From Halioglobus sp. (lineage in GTDB: Bacteria; Pseudomonadota; Gammaproteobacteria; Pseudomonadales; Halieaceae), in contig PABK01000053.1 in NCBI GenBank assembly GCA_002699145.1, positions 1 to 32,743 of the forward strand: DNA of 32,743 nt, given 5' to 3'. Of this stretch, positions 8,266-16,871 are shown in pieces (positions within the stretch are counted from its first letter, which is position 1; each line of letters begins with the position of its first letter). Under the pieces are notes generated by a model. That model saw nothing but the letters and a program-made list of their open reading frames with translations, ran no database searches and had not been told where the DNA came from. A program made the translations under genes and the position numbers.

Positions 8266-9747
8266 ATGAATGATATGAATAAAAAAGAACATGTAGTCAT
8301 TATGGGTGCGGGCCCGGCGGGCCTGGCCACGGGTCATGAGCTGACCGTCAGCGGCGTGCGCGTCTCGGTTATCGAGCGCAACGATTTTGTTGGCGGCCTG
8401 TGTAACACCAACGTGCACAACGGCTACAAGTTCGACCTGGGTGGCCACCGCTGGTTTACCAAGAACGAGGACCTGAACAACTGGTTTCGTCGGCTGATGG
8501 GGGAAGAGATCGTCTGGGTAGAGCGGATCAGCCGCATCTATTACGATGGTGGGTACTACACCTATCCCATCAATATCCTCAACGTCATCAAGAACGCCGG
8601 TTTCTTTACCATCATACAAGCCGGCATAACCTACCTGTTGTCCGCGCTGCAGTATTCGATCTTCAACAAGTCCATCAACAATATGAAGGACGCCTACGTC
8701 GCGCAGTTCGGCAGCAAGCTCTACGATATGTTTTTCCGTCGTTACAGTGAAAAGGTATGGGGCCTGCCCTGTGAAAAGCTGTCCGCGGACTGGGTATCGC
8801 AGCGCAGCGCCGGCCTGTCGATCTGGACCGTCATCCAGGAATCGCTGCTCAAGACCAAGTCGGACAATGAAAGCCTTATCGAGGAATTCATGTATCCGCG
8901 CGACGGCTACGTGCGTATTCCGGAGCGTATGGCGGAGGATATCGTCAAGGGCGATCCGCGTAATTCCGTGCAGCTCGAATCCACGGTAACGGCGATCAAG
9001 TACAACGGGCCCCACGATTTCGACGTCACCTACACAGATACCGAGGGTAACGAGACGACAGTCAATGCCACCTCGGTGGTCTCTACCATACCGCTGGGCG
9101 TGTTGCCGCGCATTCTTACGCCGGCGCCTGAGCAGGAGGTCATCGACGCGGCGCGCAGCCTCGAGTTTCGCGACCTGATTACGGTCAATGTCATCCTGAA
9201 CAAGGAGCAGGTATCCATCGATACCTGGCTGTACGTACAGGACGAGGACATCCTTTTTGGTCGCCTGCATGAGCCGAAGAACTGGAGCAAGGCGATGGTC
9301 CCCGACCAGTCCACCACGTCGCTGGTGCTGGAATGCTTCTGCACCAAGGGTGACCATATCTGGCAGCTGTCCGACGAAGAGGTCGGCCGGCGGTGTGTAC
9401 AGGACCTGGCGAACAAGCTCGGCTTCATCGAAGTGGACGACGTGATCGACTTCCAGTGCGTGCGCACGCTGCAGGCCTACCCCGTGTACGACCTGGAGTA
9501 CGGCGGCAAGATTGCCAGGATCAACGAATACCTGGCCGGTTTCGAGGGCCTGCATATCGTCGGCCGCGGTGGCACGCACCGCTACAACAACGCGGACCAC
9601 TCTATCGAGATGGGCCTGCTTCTGGGTCGCAAGATTCTCGGCTATGACGTCGACTACATGGACGTCAATACCGAATCGGAGTATCACGAAATCAAGAGCT
9701 CCAGGGACCCGCAGCGGGATTACTACAAGGTCGAAGAAGAAGCCTGA
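8266..9747 (+). CDS. FAD-dependent oxidoreductase, UDP-galactopyranose mutase / protoporphyrinogen oxidase-like
   Basis: The 493-residue flavoprotein begins with a dinucleotide-binding fold, IMGAGPAGLATG with GxGxxG at 14-19, followed by an acidic ribose-binding end (IERND) and GGLC. LGGHRWFTKN lies near residue 60, and RRYSEKVWGLP is in the middle. The C-terminal FAD-contact motif is GRGGTHRYNNADHSIEMG at 433-450. The GGH and GR-G-Y-N-D pattern resembles UDP-galactopyranose mutase, while overall length fits the wider amine-oxidase/HemY-like group often found in polysaccharide loci. Length exceeds classical UGM (about 370-390). I infer that it acts on a nucleotide sugar or isoprenoid-linked substrate for the adjacent glycosyltransferases. 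Heme biosynthesis is less likely, as no hem gene is near. ATG 8266 and 8275 are both possible starts. Confidence 0.8.
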   Translation: MNDMNKKEHVVIMGAGPAGLATGHELTVSGVRVSVIERNDFVGGLCNTNVHNGYKFDLGGHRWFTKNEDLNNWFRRLMGEEIVWVERISRIYYDGGYYTYPINILNVIKNAGFFTIIQAGITYLLSALQYSIFNKSINNMKDAYVAQFGSKLYDMFFRRYSEKVWGLPCEKLSADWVSQRSAGLSIWTVIQESLLKTKSDNESLIEEFMYPRDGYVRIPERMAEDIVKGDPRNSVQLESTVTAIKYNGPHDFDVTYTDTEGNETTVNATSVVSTIPLGVLPRILTPAPEQEVIDAARSLEFRDLITVNVILNKEQVSIDTWLYVQDEDILFGRLHEPKNWSKAMVPDQSTTSLVLECFCTKGDHIWQLSDEEVGRRCVQDLANKLGFIEVDDVIDFQCVRTLQAYPVYDLEYGGKIARINEYLAGFEGLHIVGRGGTHRYNNADHSIEMGLLLGRKILGYDVDYMDVNTESEYHEIKSSRDPQRDYYKVEEEA

Positions 9748-9827
9748 GTGGTACGAGGCTGAATCCCGCCCGGGAGAACCCGTACGCGCATCGAGTGGGC
9801 GCGTGCAACGGATGACAGGGGCCGTCG

Positions 9828-11003
9828 TTGAATATCGGTATTGACGCTACCTGCTGGTGGAACAACCGCGGTTTCGGCCGGTTTACCCGCGAGTTGCTGA
9901 CGGCGATCTTCTTGCTGGAGCGGGACCACCACTATCACCTGTTTTCCGACCAGCCCATCGACACACTGGCAGCGTATGGCAACGTCACCCTGCACCTGGT
10001 GAAATCGGGTCGGCCGACGACCGAGGCCGCCGTGGCCGATAGCAGCCGCTCGCCCATCGACATGTTGCGCATGTCCCGCGCCGTCGCCGCCGCACCGCTG
10101 GACGTGATGTTTTTCCCCGCCGTCTACTCCTGGTTCCCGGTGCCGCGCAGCCTGCCGACCATGCTCACGGTTATGGACGCCATCGCCGAGCACTTCCCCG
10201 AGCTCATTTTTCCCAACTGGCGCAGCCGCCTGTTCTGGACGCTGAAGATGCGTGGCGCACTGTGGGGCGCCGACCGCGTGCTGACGATATCCAATGCCGC
10301 GCGCGACGAAATCGTCGAGTACATAGGGGTCGACCCGGCCATCATCGACGTGAGCAGTTGTGCTCCGAAGCCGGACTTTCGACAGCTCAACGACCCGGCG
10401 CAACTGGCGAGCGCGCGGCGCGCGGCGAATCTGCCCGAGGACGTGCCGATCATCGTTTACGTCGGCGGGCTGGCGCCGCACAAGAACCTGCACGGTCTGC
10501 TGGACGGCTTTGAAATTGCCGCGGCCTCCCCGGACATGCGCGAGGCGCACCTGGCCCTGGTCGGCGACTTCGCCGGTGCGGGTTTTCATTCCAATTACGA
10601 CAGCCTGGCGCAGAGAGTGGCGGCCAGTCCCGCGTTGCGCGAGCGCGTGCATTTCACCGGCTACGTCTCCGACGAGCAACTGGTTGCGCTGTACAGCTCG
10701 GCGCTGGCTGCCGCCATGCCATCGTTTTCCGAGGGTTTTGGCCTTCCGGCCGTCGAGGCCATGGCCTGCGCCGCACCGGTACTGTCCAGCAACCGGGGTT
10801 CATTGCCGGAGGTGGTTGGTGACGCGGGTATCTATTTCGACCCCTACGACACGGGCGAAATCGCCAGCGCCATCGCGCGAATGATCAATGACACCGCGCA
10901 TCGCGATGCGCTTTCAGCCCGCGCGGTGGACAGGGCTGCGACGTTTACCTGGCCACGCGCCGCGCAACTGGCGCTGGATTACCTGGAGCAGATGGTCGCA
11001 TGA
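9828..11003 (+). CDS. GT4 family glycosyltransferase
   Basis: The 391-residue GT-B glycosyltransferase starts with INIGIDATCWWNNRGFGRF-like residues, including the acceptor-side glycine-rich loop. It has VYVGGLAPHKN around 205-215 and the donor-binding EGFGLPAVEAMA motif at 302-313, whose Glu residues contact the nucleotide sugar. This is the GT4 pattern (mannosyl- and other retaining transferases). No other start codon lies close upstream in frame, so TTG 9828 is taken as the start, giving LNIGIDATCW read as M. The gene follows the flavoprotein after 80 bp and overlaps the next glycosyltransferase by four bases (ATGA at 11000-11003), indicating coupled translation. The sugar and acceptor cannot be read from sequence. 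Confidence 0.88.
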   Translation: MNIGIDATCWWNNRGFGRFTRELLTAIFLLERDHHYHLFSDQPIDTLAAYGNVTLHLVKSGRPTTEAAVADSSRSPIDMLRMSRAVAAAPLDVMFFPAVYSWFPVPRSLPTMLTVMDAIAEHFPELIFPNWRSRLFWTLKMRGALWGADRVLTISNAARDEIVEYIGVDPAIIDVSSCAPKPDFRQLNDPAQLASARRAANLPEDVPIIVYVGGLAPHKNLHGLLDGFEIAAASPDMREAHLALVGDFAGAGFHSNYDSLAQRVAASPALRERVHFTGYVSDEQLVALYSSALAAAMPSFSEGFGLPAVEAMACAAPVLSSNRGSLPEVVGDAGIYFDPYDTGEIASAIARMINDTAHRDALSARAVDRAATFTWPRAAQLALDYLEQMVA

Positions 11004-12034
11004 CTACACAATCCGAACCGGTCGACAGCGCAAGCATCAGTGTCATCATGCCGGTGTACAACGGTGTCGGCTTCATCGAGCACAGCCTGCCGCCGCTGGC
11101 CGCCATGCTCGAACGGGGCGACCTGGTCGAGCTGCTGGTGGTGGATGACGGATCCACGGATGACACCGTGGCGCTCGCCCGGCGCCTCGGCGCCAGCGTC
11201 ATGGACTCCGGCGGCCGCCTGGGCCCCGGGGGGGCGCGCAACCGCGCGGCCGCCGCGGCCACCGGCGAGATACTCTGGTTCGTGGACGCCGACGTGGTGG
11301 TGCAGGACGATGCGGTGGAAAAGATCCGGCGCGGCTTTGCCGGCGAGGGCGTGGTCGCCGTTTTCGGCTCCTACGACGACCGTCCGCCGGCGCAAAACTT
11401 TTTCTCGCAGTACAAGAACCTGGTACACCATCACTACCACCAGCAAGCCAGGCACGAAGCGGTGACGTTCTGGGCCGGTTGCGGCGCGGTAGACCGCGAG
11501 CAATTTCTGGCGCTGGGCGGTTTCGATATCGAGCGCTACCCCTACCCGTCGATCGAGGATATCGAACTGGGCAATCGCCTGGTCGGCGCCGGCGGCCGCA
11601 TCCGGCTCGTGCCGGACCTCAAGTGCACTCACCTCAAGGTCTGGACCCTGGGCAACCTGTTGCACACCGAGGTGTTTCGCCGCGCCATTCCATGGTCGCG
11701 CCTGATCCTGCAGGGCGGCGGCTTGCCCGATGATCTCAATACCGGCCTCGCCGAGCGGCTGCGCGCGGTGCTGGCGGGACTGCTGTTGCTGAGCCTGGCC
11801 GGCTCGCTGGCGGGGCTGTTGCCCGCGTGGTCGCTGGCCGTGATGCTGCTCGTGGTGACGCTGGCCAACCGGGCGTTGTTTGCCCTGTTCCTGCGCCGGC
11901 GCGGTGTGCTGTTCGCCTGCGCCGGCCTGTTGTTTCACCAGGTCTACTACCTCTACAGCGGAGCCGCGTTTGCCGGCGTTTTCCTGGAGACCCGGCTGCG
12001 CGGAGGGGCGGGGCAGGCGCGGGACGCGCGCTAA
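11000..12034 (+). CDS. GT2 family glycosyltransferase with C-terminal membrane segments
   Basis: The 344-residue protein has a GT-A domain: ISVIMPVYNG at the start, VVDDGSTDD near 47-55, GARNRAAAAATGEILWFVDADVVV with the metal-binding DAD at 96-98, an acceptor region CGAVDREQFLALGGFD, and ED near 189 as the probable base. Residues about 255-330 form two or three hydrophobic helices, which would hold the catalytic domain at the inner face of the membrane near a lipid-linked acceptor. It begins inside the stop of the GT4 gene. Its stop (TAA, 12032-12034) overlaps the stop of the convergent glycosyltransferase. Such membrane-anchored GT2 enzymes act in dolichol/undecaprenol-type or glycolipid pathways; the exact product is unknown. 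Confidence 0.88.
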   Translation: MTTQSEPVDSASISVIMPVYNGVGFIEHSLPPLAAMLERGDLVELLVVDDGSTDDTVALARRLGASVMDSGGRLGPGGARNRAAAAATGEILWFVDADVVVQDDAVEKIRRGFAGEGVVAVFGSYDDRPPAQNFFSQYKNLVHHHYHQQARHEAVTFWAGCGAVDREQFLALGGFDIERYPYPSIEDIELGNRLVGAGGRIRLVPDLKCTHLKVWTLGNLLHTEVFRRAIPWSRLILQGGGLPDDLNTGLAERLRAVLAGLLLLSLAGSLAGLLPAWSLAVMLLVVTLANRALFALFLRRRGVLFACAGLLFHQVYYLYSGAAFAGVFLETRLRGGAGQARDAR

Positions 12035-13299
12035 CGCGCCGTTGCGCGCAATTCCTTTACCAGCCCGAGGTAACGCGCCAGGTGACTCTCTTCGCTCCAC
12101 AGTCGTTGCGCGGACTCTCTGCCGGCGTGGCCCAGCGCATCGCGGTACGAGGCATCCTGTAGCAGGCGCTGCGCACATGCGAGCAGTTGCGCCTCGTCCT
12201 GGTAGACGAGTCCGCCAGCGGATTCCCCGACCAGCTCCGCCAGCGCCCCCATGTCGTTGACGATGACCGGGGTGCCGCGCACCAGCGATTCGGCGACGAT
12301 CAAACCGAAGGGTTCCTGCCAGATGGACGGTACAATCACCGCGCGGGCGTCGGCGTAGAGCTGCGCCAGGCGTTCGCCATCGGTCCAGCCCAGCAGCTCG
12401 ATGTGTGCCGCGCCCTGCGCCAGCTCGCGCAGTTCCGCCTCCATGGCGCCGCTGCCCGCGATCAGCAGATCGGCGTCCGTAAATTCGCGAAACGCGCGTA
12501 TAACCCGTTGGAACCCCTTGCTTCTCTCCAGCCGGCCGGCCATGAGGAAGTACGGCCGCTGCCGGCCTGCACCCGGCTGCCTGGCATCCGGCGCGCCGGT
12601 GTGTGCGGTGAAATTCGGCATCAGCTCGAAACGCCCTTCAATGCCATGGCGGCGATGCAGTTCGATCATGAAGCGACTCGGTGCGAGAAAAGCGTCGATA
12701 TGCTGCAGGTTTCGCGTCAGCACGCCGCCGTAGCGCCACCACTGGGGAGGGCGCCGCGCGTGCAGGGTGCAGCGCACGCACTGGCGACTGTCGCAGGGCT
12801 GGCGGTCGAACTTCCACAGTGTCGACAGGGGGCACAGCAGCCAGTGCTCATGGGTCGTGTACAGCTTGATGGCGTCGCCATAGGCGAGCACGCCGGCGCC
12901 GCCCACGAGCGATACGTTGTGATAATGGATGACGTCGAAGGCGCCGGGGCCGAGGATGTCGCGCAGGCGCCGGGCCTTGAATCCTGGCCTGGCGGTCTGC
13001 TGGGTGTACAGAGGTGAGAGCAAGCCGGCGACGCTGCGTAGAGAAATCACCTCGAGATTCGGGTGCGTCAGGCGCGCCGGGCCAGGTTCGCGGCCCCCGC
13101 TGGCGTAGAACGCGTCGATACAGTGAACCACGGTTACCCGGTGGCCGCGCCGGGCCAGCGCCAGCGCCAGTTGCTGTACGAAGATCCCGTCACCGCCGAA
13201 ATTGTACGGTGGGTAGAAGCTCGTCACCATGCAAAACCGCAGGGCCTGGCCGGCGAGGTCGGGGGCAGGATCGGCAGCGCCGGGAAGTGGGTCGCTCAT
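12031..13299 (-). CDS. GT4 family glycosyltransferase (convergent)
   Basis: From the ATG at 13299 the protein has 422 residues. The N-terminal strand MVTSFYPPYNFGGDGIFVQ carries the glycine-rich acceptor loop. A cysteine cluster C-x4-C-x2-C (CDSRQCVRCT) sits mid-domain and may bind metal. The C-terminal half has MAGRLERSKGFQ, then WQEPFGLIVAESLVRGTPVI, the E-x7-E donor motif of GT4. The longer frame from 13428 adds 43 residues that resemble no known N-terminus and run into the upstream promoter zone. It points toward the GT4/GT2 pair and shares a 4-bp stop overlap (CTAA) with the GT2 gene, which suggests that it was placed here separately but serves the same glycan. Confidence 0.86.
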   Translation of the reverse strand: MSDPLPGAADPAPDLAGQALRFCMVTSFYPPYNFGGDGIFVQQLALALARRGHRVTVVHCIDAFYASGGREPGPARLTHPNLEVISLRSVAGLLSPLYTQQTARPGFKARRLRDILGPGAFDVIHYHNVSLVGGAGVLAYGDAIKLYTTHEHWLLCPLSTLWKFDRQPCDSRQCVRCTLHARRPPQWWRYGGVLTRNLQHIDAFLAPSRFMIELHRRHGIEGRFELMPNFTAHTGAPDARQPGAGRQRPYFLMAGRLERSKGFQRVIRAFREFTDADLLIAGSGAMEAELRELAQGAAHIELLGWTDGERLAQLYADARAVIVPSIWQEPFGLIVAESLVRGTPVIVNDMGALAELVGESAGGLVYQDEAQLLACAQRLLQDASYRDALGHAGRESAQRLWSEESHLARYLGLVKELRATAR

Positions 13300-13428
13300 G
13301 CGCAGGCAGGCTCGCTCATGGAGGGCCAGTATAGAGCAGGGCGCCTGACGGAAACCAGTCTCATCACCCGCCTGAGGGGCGGTCGCAGGCGAGAGTACGA
13401 GGGTGTGCAATAGTTGTTCCCGCAACAC

Positions 13429-13456
13429 TTGTGCCCCCGGTGCAGGGACGTATACT
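13429..13456 (+). promoter_or_regulatory. Candidate sigma70 promoter for the MATE gene
   Basis: TATACT at 13451-13456 matches the -10 consensus at five of six bases. TTGTGC at 13429-13434, 16 bp upstream, is a weak -35 (three of six). The expected transcript would start about 30 bases before the MATE ATG at 13492. The region between the divergent glycosyltransferase and MATE genes (13300-13491) has no other clear feature. Confidence 0.35.
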
Positions 13457-13491
13457 TGCGCGCCCCCCGTAGCGAGAACGAGTCCGCCGGC

Positions 13492-14853
13492 ATGCGCCCC
13501 GAATCCACAATGCGCGAACTGCTCAGGCTGTCACTGCCTATCGTGGTGTCACAGGGCGCGTTCGCGGTGATGGTGTTCACCGATCGGCTGTTCATGTCCT
13601 TCCTCAGTCCGGCGCATATCGCCGCGGCGCTGGGCGGTGGTGTGGCATCGTTCTTCTGCATGTCGCTGTTTCTCGGGCTGATCTCCTATGGCAACGCCCT
13701 CGTTGCCCAGTACTACGGTGCAGGCCAGTTGCAGAAATGCCCCCGGGTGACCTCCCAGGCGGTGATTCTCAGCCTGGCCAGCAGCCCCTTGTTGCTGATC
13801 GCCGCGCTCTGGGGCGGGGACGTCTTTGCGCTCATGGGGCACGACCCGCGACAGGTACCGCTGGAGCGGGCGTATTTCCAGGTGCTGATGGCCGGAAGTG
13901 TCTTCACGCTGATCAAGGTGGCGCTGGCCTCGTACTTTTCCGGTATCGGCATGACGCGGGTGGTCATGGTGGCCGATGTGCTGGGGACGGCGCTGAACGT
14001 TCCCCTGACCTGGGTGCTGGTGTTTGGCAAGCTGGGCCTGCCCGCCCTGGGCATCGTCGGTGCCGCCCTGGGCAGCGTCGTCTCGGTGCTGTTCTCCATC
14101 CTGGTCTTTCTCTACTTCTATTGCGGGCGGGAGCACCGGCGGCGTTTCGACCTGGCACAGTCACTGCGGTTCGACCGCGGCATCATGCGTCGCTACCTGC
14201 GCCTGGGGCTGCCCTCGGGGCTGGAGAACTTCATGAACACGGCGACCTTCAACGTATTCCTGCTGTTGTTCCAGTCCTACGGTGTCGTGCAGGGTGCGGC
14301 CATGGCCATCGTGTTCAACTGGGACATGCTGTCGTTCATTCCCATGGTGGGCCTGAACATCGGTGTCATGAGCCTGATCGGCCGTTTCGTCGGCGCCGGA
14401 GATATGGCGCGCGCCAATAAGACCATCTCGGCGGGCTTCGTGCTGGCTTTCGCCTACTCGGGTTCGCTGGCGCTGCTGTTCCTGTGCGGGCGCTATGAAC
14501 TGGTGGCGCTGTTCGATAACGGCGGGGAGGATTTCTCACAGATCCTCGAGCTGGGCGCGAAAATGATGCTGGGACTGGTCACCTACATGCTCGCCGACGC
14601 GACCATGCTGATCGCCGGAGGCGCCCTGCGCGGCGCCGGCGATACCCGCTGGATCCTGCTGACCTCGGTGTCGGTACACGGCCTCATGCTGCTGGCGCAG
14701 TACCTCGTCATCGTCGTCTACCGCCTTGGGCCGATGACATCCTGGTGGGTCTTCGTGGCCATGTTGATAGTGCTCGCGCTGCTGTACCTGGGCCGCCTGT
14801 TGCGCGGCAGCTGGCGTGACCCGCAACGGCTTGCCAGGGTCATGCACGAATAG
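13492..14853 (+). CDS. MATE family efflux transporter
   Basis: The 453-residue membrane protein is predicted to have 12 helices in two related halves. The first helix carries LRLSLPIVVSQGAFAVMVFTDRLF, a typical MATE start. Further features are the GVASFFCMSLFLGL and YFSGIGMTRVVM segments, a second-half repeat beginning LRLGLPSGLENFMN, and GGALRGAGDTRW near residue 380. MATE proteins (MOP superfamily) export cationic drugs or metabolites using Na+ or H+ gradients. Because it borders a glycosyltransferase cluster, a flippase-like role is possible, but the sequence looks like NorM/DinF-type MATE and not Wzx. Start: ATG 13492 fits the expected short N-terminus; the frame extends upstream to 13414 with unrelated residues, and ATG 13510 is an alternative. 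No clear ribosome site is visible. Confidence 0.92.
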   Translation: MRPESTMRELLRLSLPIVVSQGAFAVMVFTDRLFMSFLSPAHIAAALGGGVASFFCMSLFLGLISYGNALVAQYYGAGQLQKCPRVTSQAVILSLASSPLLLIAALWGGDVFALMGHDPRQVPLERAYFQVLMAGSVFTLIKVALASYFSGIGMTRVVMVADVLGTALNVPLTWVLVFGKLGLPALGIVGAALGSVVSVLFSILVFLYFYCGREHRRRFDLAQSLRFDRGIMRRYLRLGLPSGLENFMNTATFNVFLLLFQSYGVVQGAAMAIVFNWDMLSFIPMVGLNIGVMSLIGRFVGAGDMARANKTISAGFVLAFAYSGSLALLFLCGRYELVALFDNGGEDFSQILELGAKMMLGLVTYMLADATMLIAGGALRGAGDTRWILLTSVSVHGLMLLAQYLVIVVYRLGPMTSWWVFVAMLIVLALLYLGRLLRGSWRDPQRLARVMHE

Positions 14854-14917
14854 CCCGCCGCAAGGAATTCGGTTACAGTACCCGGTCGCGAACACTGTCA
14901 CCTTGAGCCTCCGGCCA

Positions 14918-15766
14918 ATGCAGGGAAAGCACATCGCCATCACCGGGCCGACCGCGGGAATCGGCGCCGCCGCCAGCCGTGAACTGGCGCGCCGGGGTGC
15001 GCGCCTGACCCTGTTCTGCCGTAACCCGGAAAAGGCGCGGGCGCTGCAGCGCGACATCGAGCAGGATACCGGCACCGCGCCGGCAGTCATCCTGCTCGAC
15101 ATGGCGGACCTGTCCAGCGTGCGTCGCGCCGCCCAGGAATTCCTGGACAGCGGCGCAGCGCTGGATGTGCTGCTCAACAATGCGGGCGTCATCCATACCT
15201 CGCGCCACGAAACGGTGGACGGTTTCGAGGCAACGCTGGCTGTCAATCACCTCGCGCCGTTCCTGCTCACCGGGCTGTTGCTACCGAGACTGTTGCACAG
15301 CCCGGGTGCGCGAATTGTGAACACGTCCTCGGGAGCACATGCGTTCGTGCGCGATATGGGTTTCAACGACCTGCAGGCGAAGACCGCTTACCGGACATTC
15401 AGCGTGTACGGTCGTTCCAAGCTGGCCAACCTGCTGTTCACACACGAGCTGGCGCGGCGCCTGGCCGGGCGCGACATCACCGTCAATGCGCTACACCCCG
15501 GTGCGGTGTCGACCTCGCTGGGCACGCAGAACGGTTTGCTCGGGCGGTTGCTGCCGGCGCTGTTGCGTCCCTTTTTCCGCACGCCGGAGAAGGGCGCCGA
15601 AACCTCCATCTACCTGTGTTGCAGCGATGCGGTTGCGGGGACGAGCGGCGGCTATTTCTACAACTGCAAGCCACTGCAACCCAGGCCCTGGGCGCGCGAC
15701 GATAACGCGGCGGCGCGGCTCTGGGAAGTGAGCGAAGACTGCGTCGATTTCACCTACCCGGTCTAG
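14918..15766 (+). CDS. Short-chain dehydrogenase/reductase (retinol dehydrogenase-like)
   Basis: A 282-residue classical SDR. The cofactor motif TGPTAGIG (9-16) is followed by an Arg-rich CRNPEKARAL loop that suggests NADP preference. NNAG is at 87-90, the catalytic Ser near 137-138 in VNTSSGAH, and YGRSK places Tyr164 and Lys168. HPGAVSTSLG follows. The overall pattern, especially the YGRSKLANLLFTHELARRL segment, matches the RDH11-14/WWOX-like group that reduces aldehydes or ketones of lipophilic substrates. The ATG at 14918 places the TGxxxGIG at the usual position; the frame from 14816 would overlap the MATE gene. It starts 64 bp after the MATE stop and may share its transcript. Confidence 0.9.
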   Translation: MQGKHIAITGPTAGIGAAASRELARRGARLTLFCRNPEKARALQRDIEQDTGTAPAVILLDMADLSSVRRAAQEFLDSGAALDVLLNNAGVIHTSRHETVDGFEATLAVNHLAPFLLTGLLLPRLLHSPGARIVNTSSGAHAFVRDMGFNDLQAKTAYRTFSVYGRSKLANLLFTHELARRLAGRDITVNALHPGAVSTSLGTQNGLLGRLLPALLRPFFRTPEKGAETSIYLCCSDAVAGTSGGYFYNCKPLQPRPWARDDNAAARLWEVSEDCVDFTYPV

Positions 15767-15804
15767 CGCTAGCGCCCGGCCAATCACCCTGAAGCGGATA
15801 TACC

Positions 15805-16848
15805 ATGACTTTCACGCCACACTGCAGACACTCCAAAGCCACGCGCACGCTCGCGTTCCTGCTCGCCTGGGGAGTTTGCGCACCGCTACTGGCGCAGGCG
15901 CCGCAGGAGCGCGTCTTTCGCTTTACCTACGAGGTGCTGGCCGTTGACCTGCCTCGTGACGCGGCGATTGACATGTATATTCCGCTGCCCCTGGAGGGCG
16001 ATGGCCAGCGCATCCTGGACGAGTCCCTGCAGGCCTCGCTACCGGGCTCGCGCGGCGAGGAGCCGGTTTACGGCAATCGCTATTATCGTATCTCGCGACC
16101 CGCGGGGAGCGATGAGCCCCTCACCGCCACGCTGAGCTGGACCATCGCGCGCAGCGTGGTGGGCGCGCAGCCGGCGCAGCCGTTGACGCCGGCCGAGCAG
16201 GCGCTATACCTGGCTCCCAACGCGCTGGTGCCGGTAGGCCATGAGGTACTGAACCCGATTCTGCAGGAGATCCAGCGCGAGCGTGCGGATACCTCGACCG
16301 CGGCGACGGCCCGCGCCATCTACGATTGGGTGGTGGACAATGTCGAGTACAAGAAAGTGGGGACGGGCTGGGGCAACGGCGACACCTTCTGGGCCTGCAG
16401 CGAGCGCTACGGCAACTGTACCGATTTCCATGCGCTGTTCATTTCCCTGGCGCGCACCGAACAGATTCCCGCGCGTTTCGAGATAGGATTCCCGGTGCCG
16501 GATGACCGCAGTGCAGGCAGCATCGGCGGCTACCACTGCTGGGTGCGCATGTACCTGCCGCAGCGTGGCTGGGTGCCGATTGACGCCTCCGAGGCCGCCA
16601 AGCACCCGCAGCGGCGCGAACTGCTCTACGGTACCCAGCCGGCGGACAGGATTCACTTTACTACCGGCAGGGACCTGGTAATTTCCGCGGGCTCTCGCGA
16701 GCAGCCGCTGAACTACTTCGTCTATCCCTACATCGAGATCGACGGTCAGCCCTGGACGGGGAGGGTGCCCACGCGCTTCAGCTTCGAGGATGTGGCCGAT
16801 ATCGCCATCGCTGCGCCGCGTCAGCATCCACAGCTCGCCGCCGACTGA
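15805..16848 (+). CDS. Exported transglutaminase-like cysteine protein
   Basis: The 347-residue product has an N-terminal signal peptide: basic start, hydrophobic core TLAFLLAWGVCAPLLA, and probable cleavage after AQA near residue 33. It is therefore periplasmic or, if the cysteine at about 25 were lipidated, a lipoprotein, which is unlikely as no full lipobox is seen. The transglutaminase-like fold (PF01841) shows its triad: Cys205 in YGNCTDFHALF, His244 in GYHCWVRM, and Asp260 in VPIDASEA. Bacterial relatives are thought to be peptidases or amide hydrolases more often than crosslinkers. It follows the SDR by 38 bp. The substrate is unknown. Confidence 0.88.
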   Translation: MTFTPHCRHSKATRTLAFLLAWGVCAPLLAQAPQERVFRFTYEVLAVDLPRDAAIDMYIPLPLEGDGQRILDESLQASLPGSRGEEPVYGNRYYRISRPAGSDEPLTATLSWTIARSVVGAQPAQPLTPAEQALYLAPNALVPVGHEVLNPILQEIQRERADTSTAATARAIYDWVVDNVEYKKVGTGWGNGDTFWACSERYGNCTDFHALFISLARTEQIPARFEIGFPVPDDRSAGSIGGYHCWVRMYLPQRGWVPIDASEAAKHPQRRELLYGTQPADRIHFTTGRDLVISAGSREQPLNYFVYPYIEIDGQPWTGRVPTRFSFEDVADIAIAAPRQHPQLAAD

Positions 16849-16871
16849 GGGGCGGCACCCGGGCCGCGCTC

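Noticed and set aside
8191-9687. 498-codon open frame on the minus strand
   Set aside because: It mirrors the flavoprotein gene, has no recognisable motif, and is explained by GC-biased codons on the opposite strand.
10979-12178. 399-codon minus-strand frame
   Set aside because: Antisense to the GT2 gene, with Gln/His/Arg-rich low-complexity translation and no family motif.
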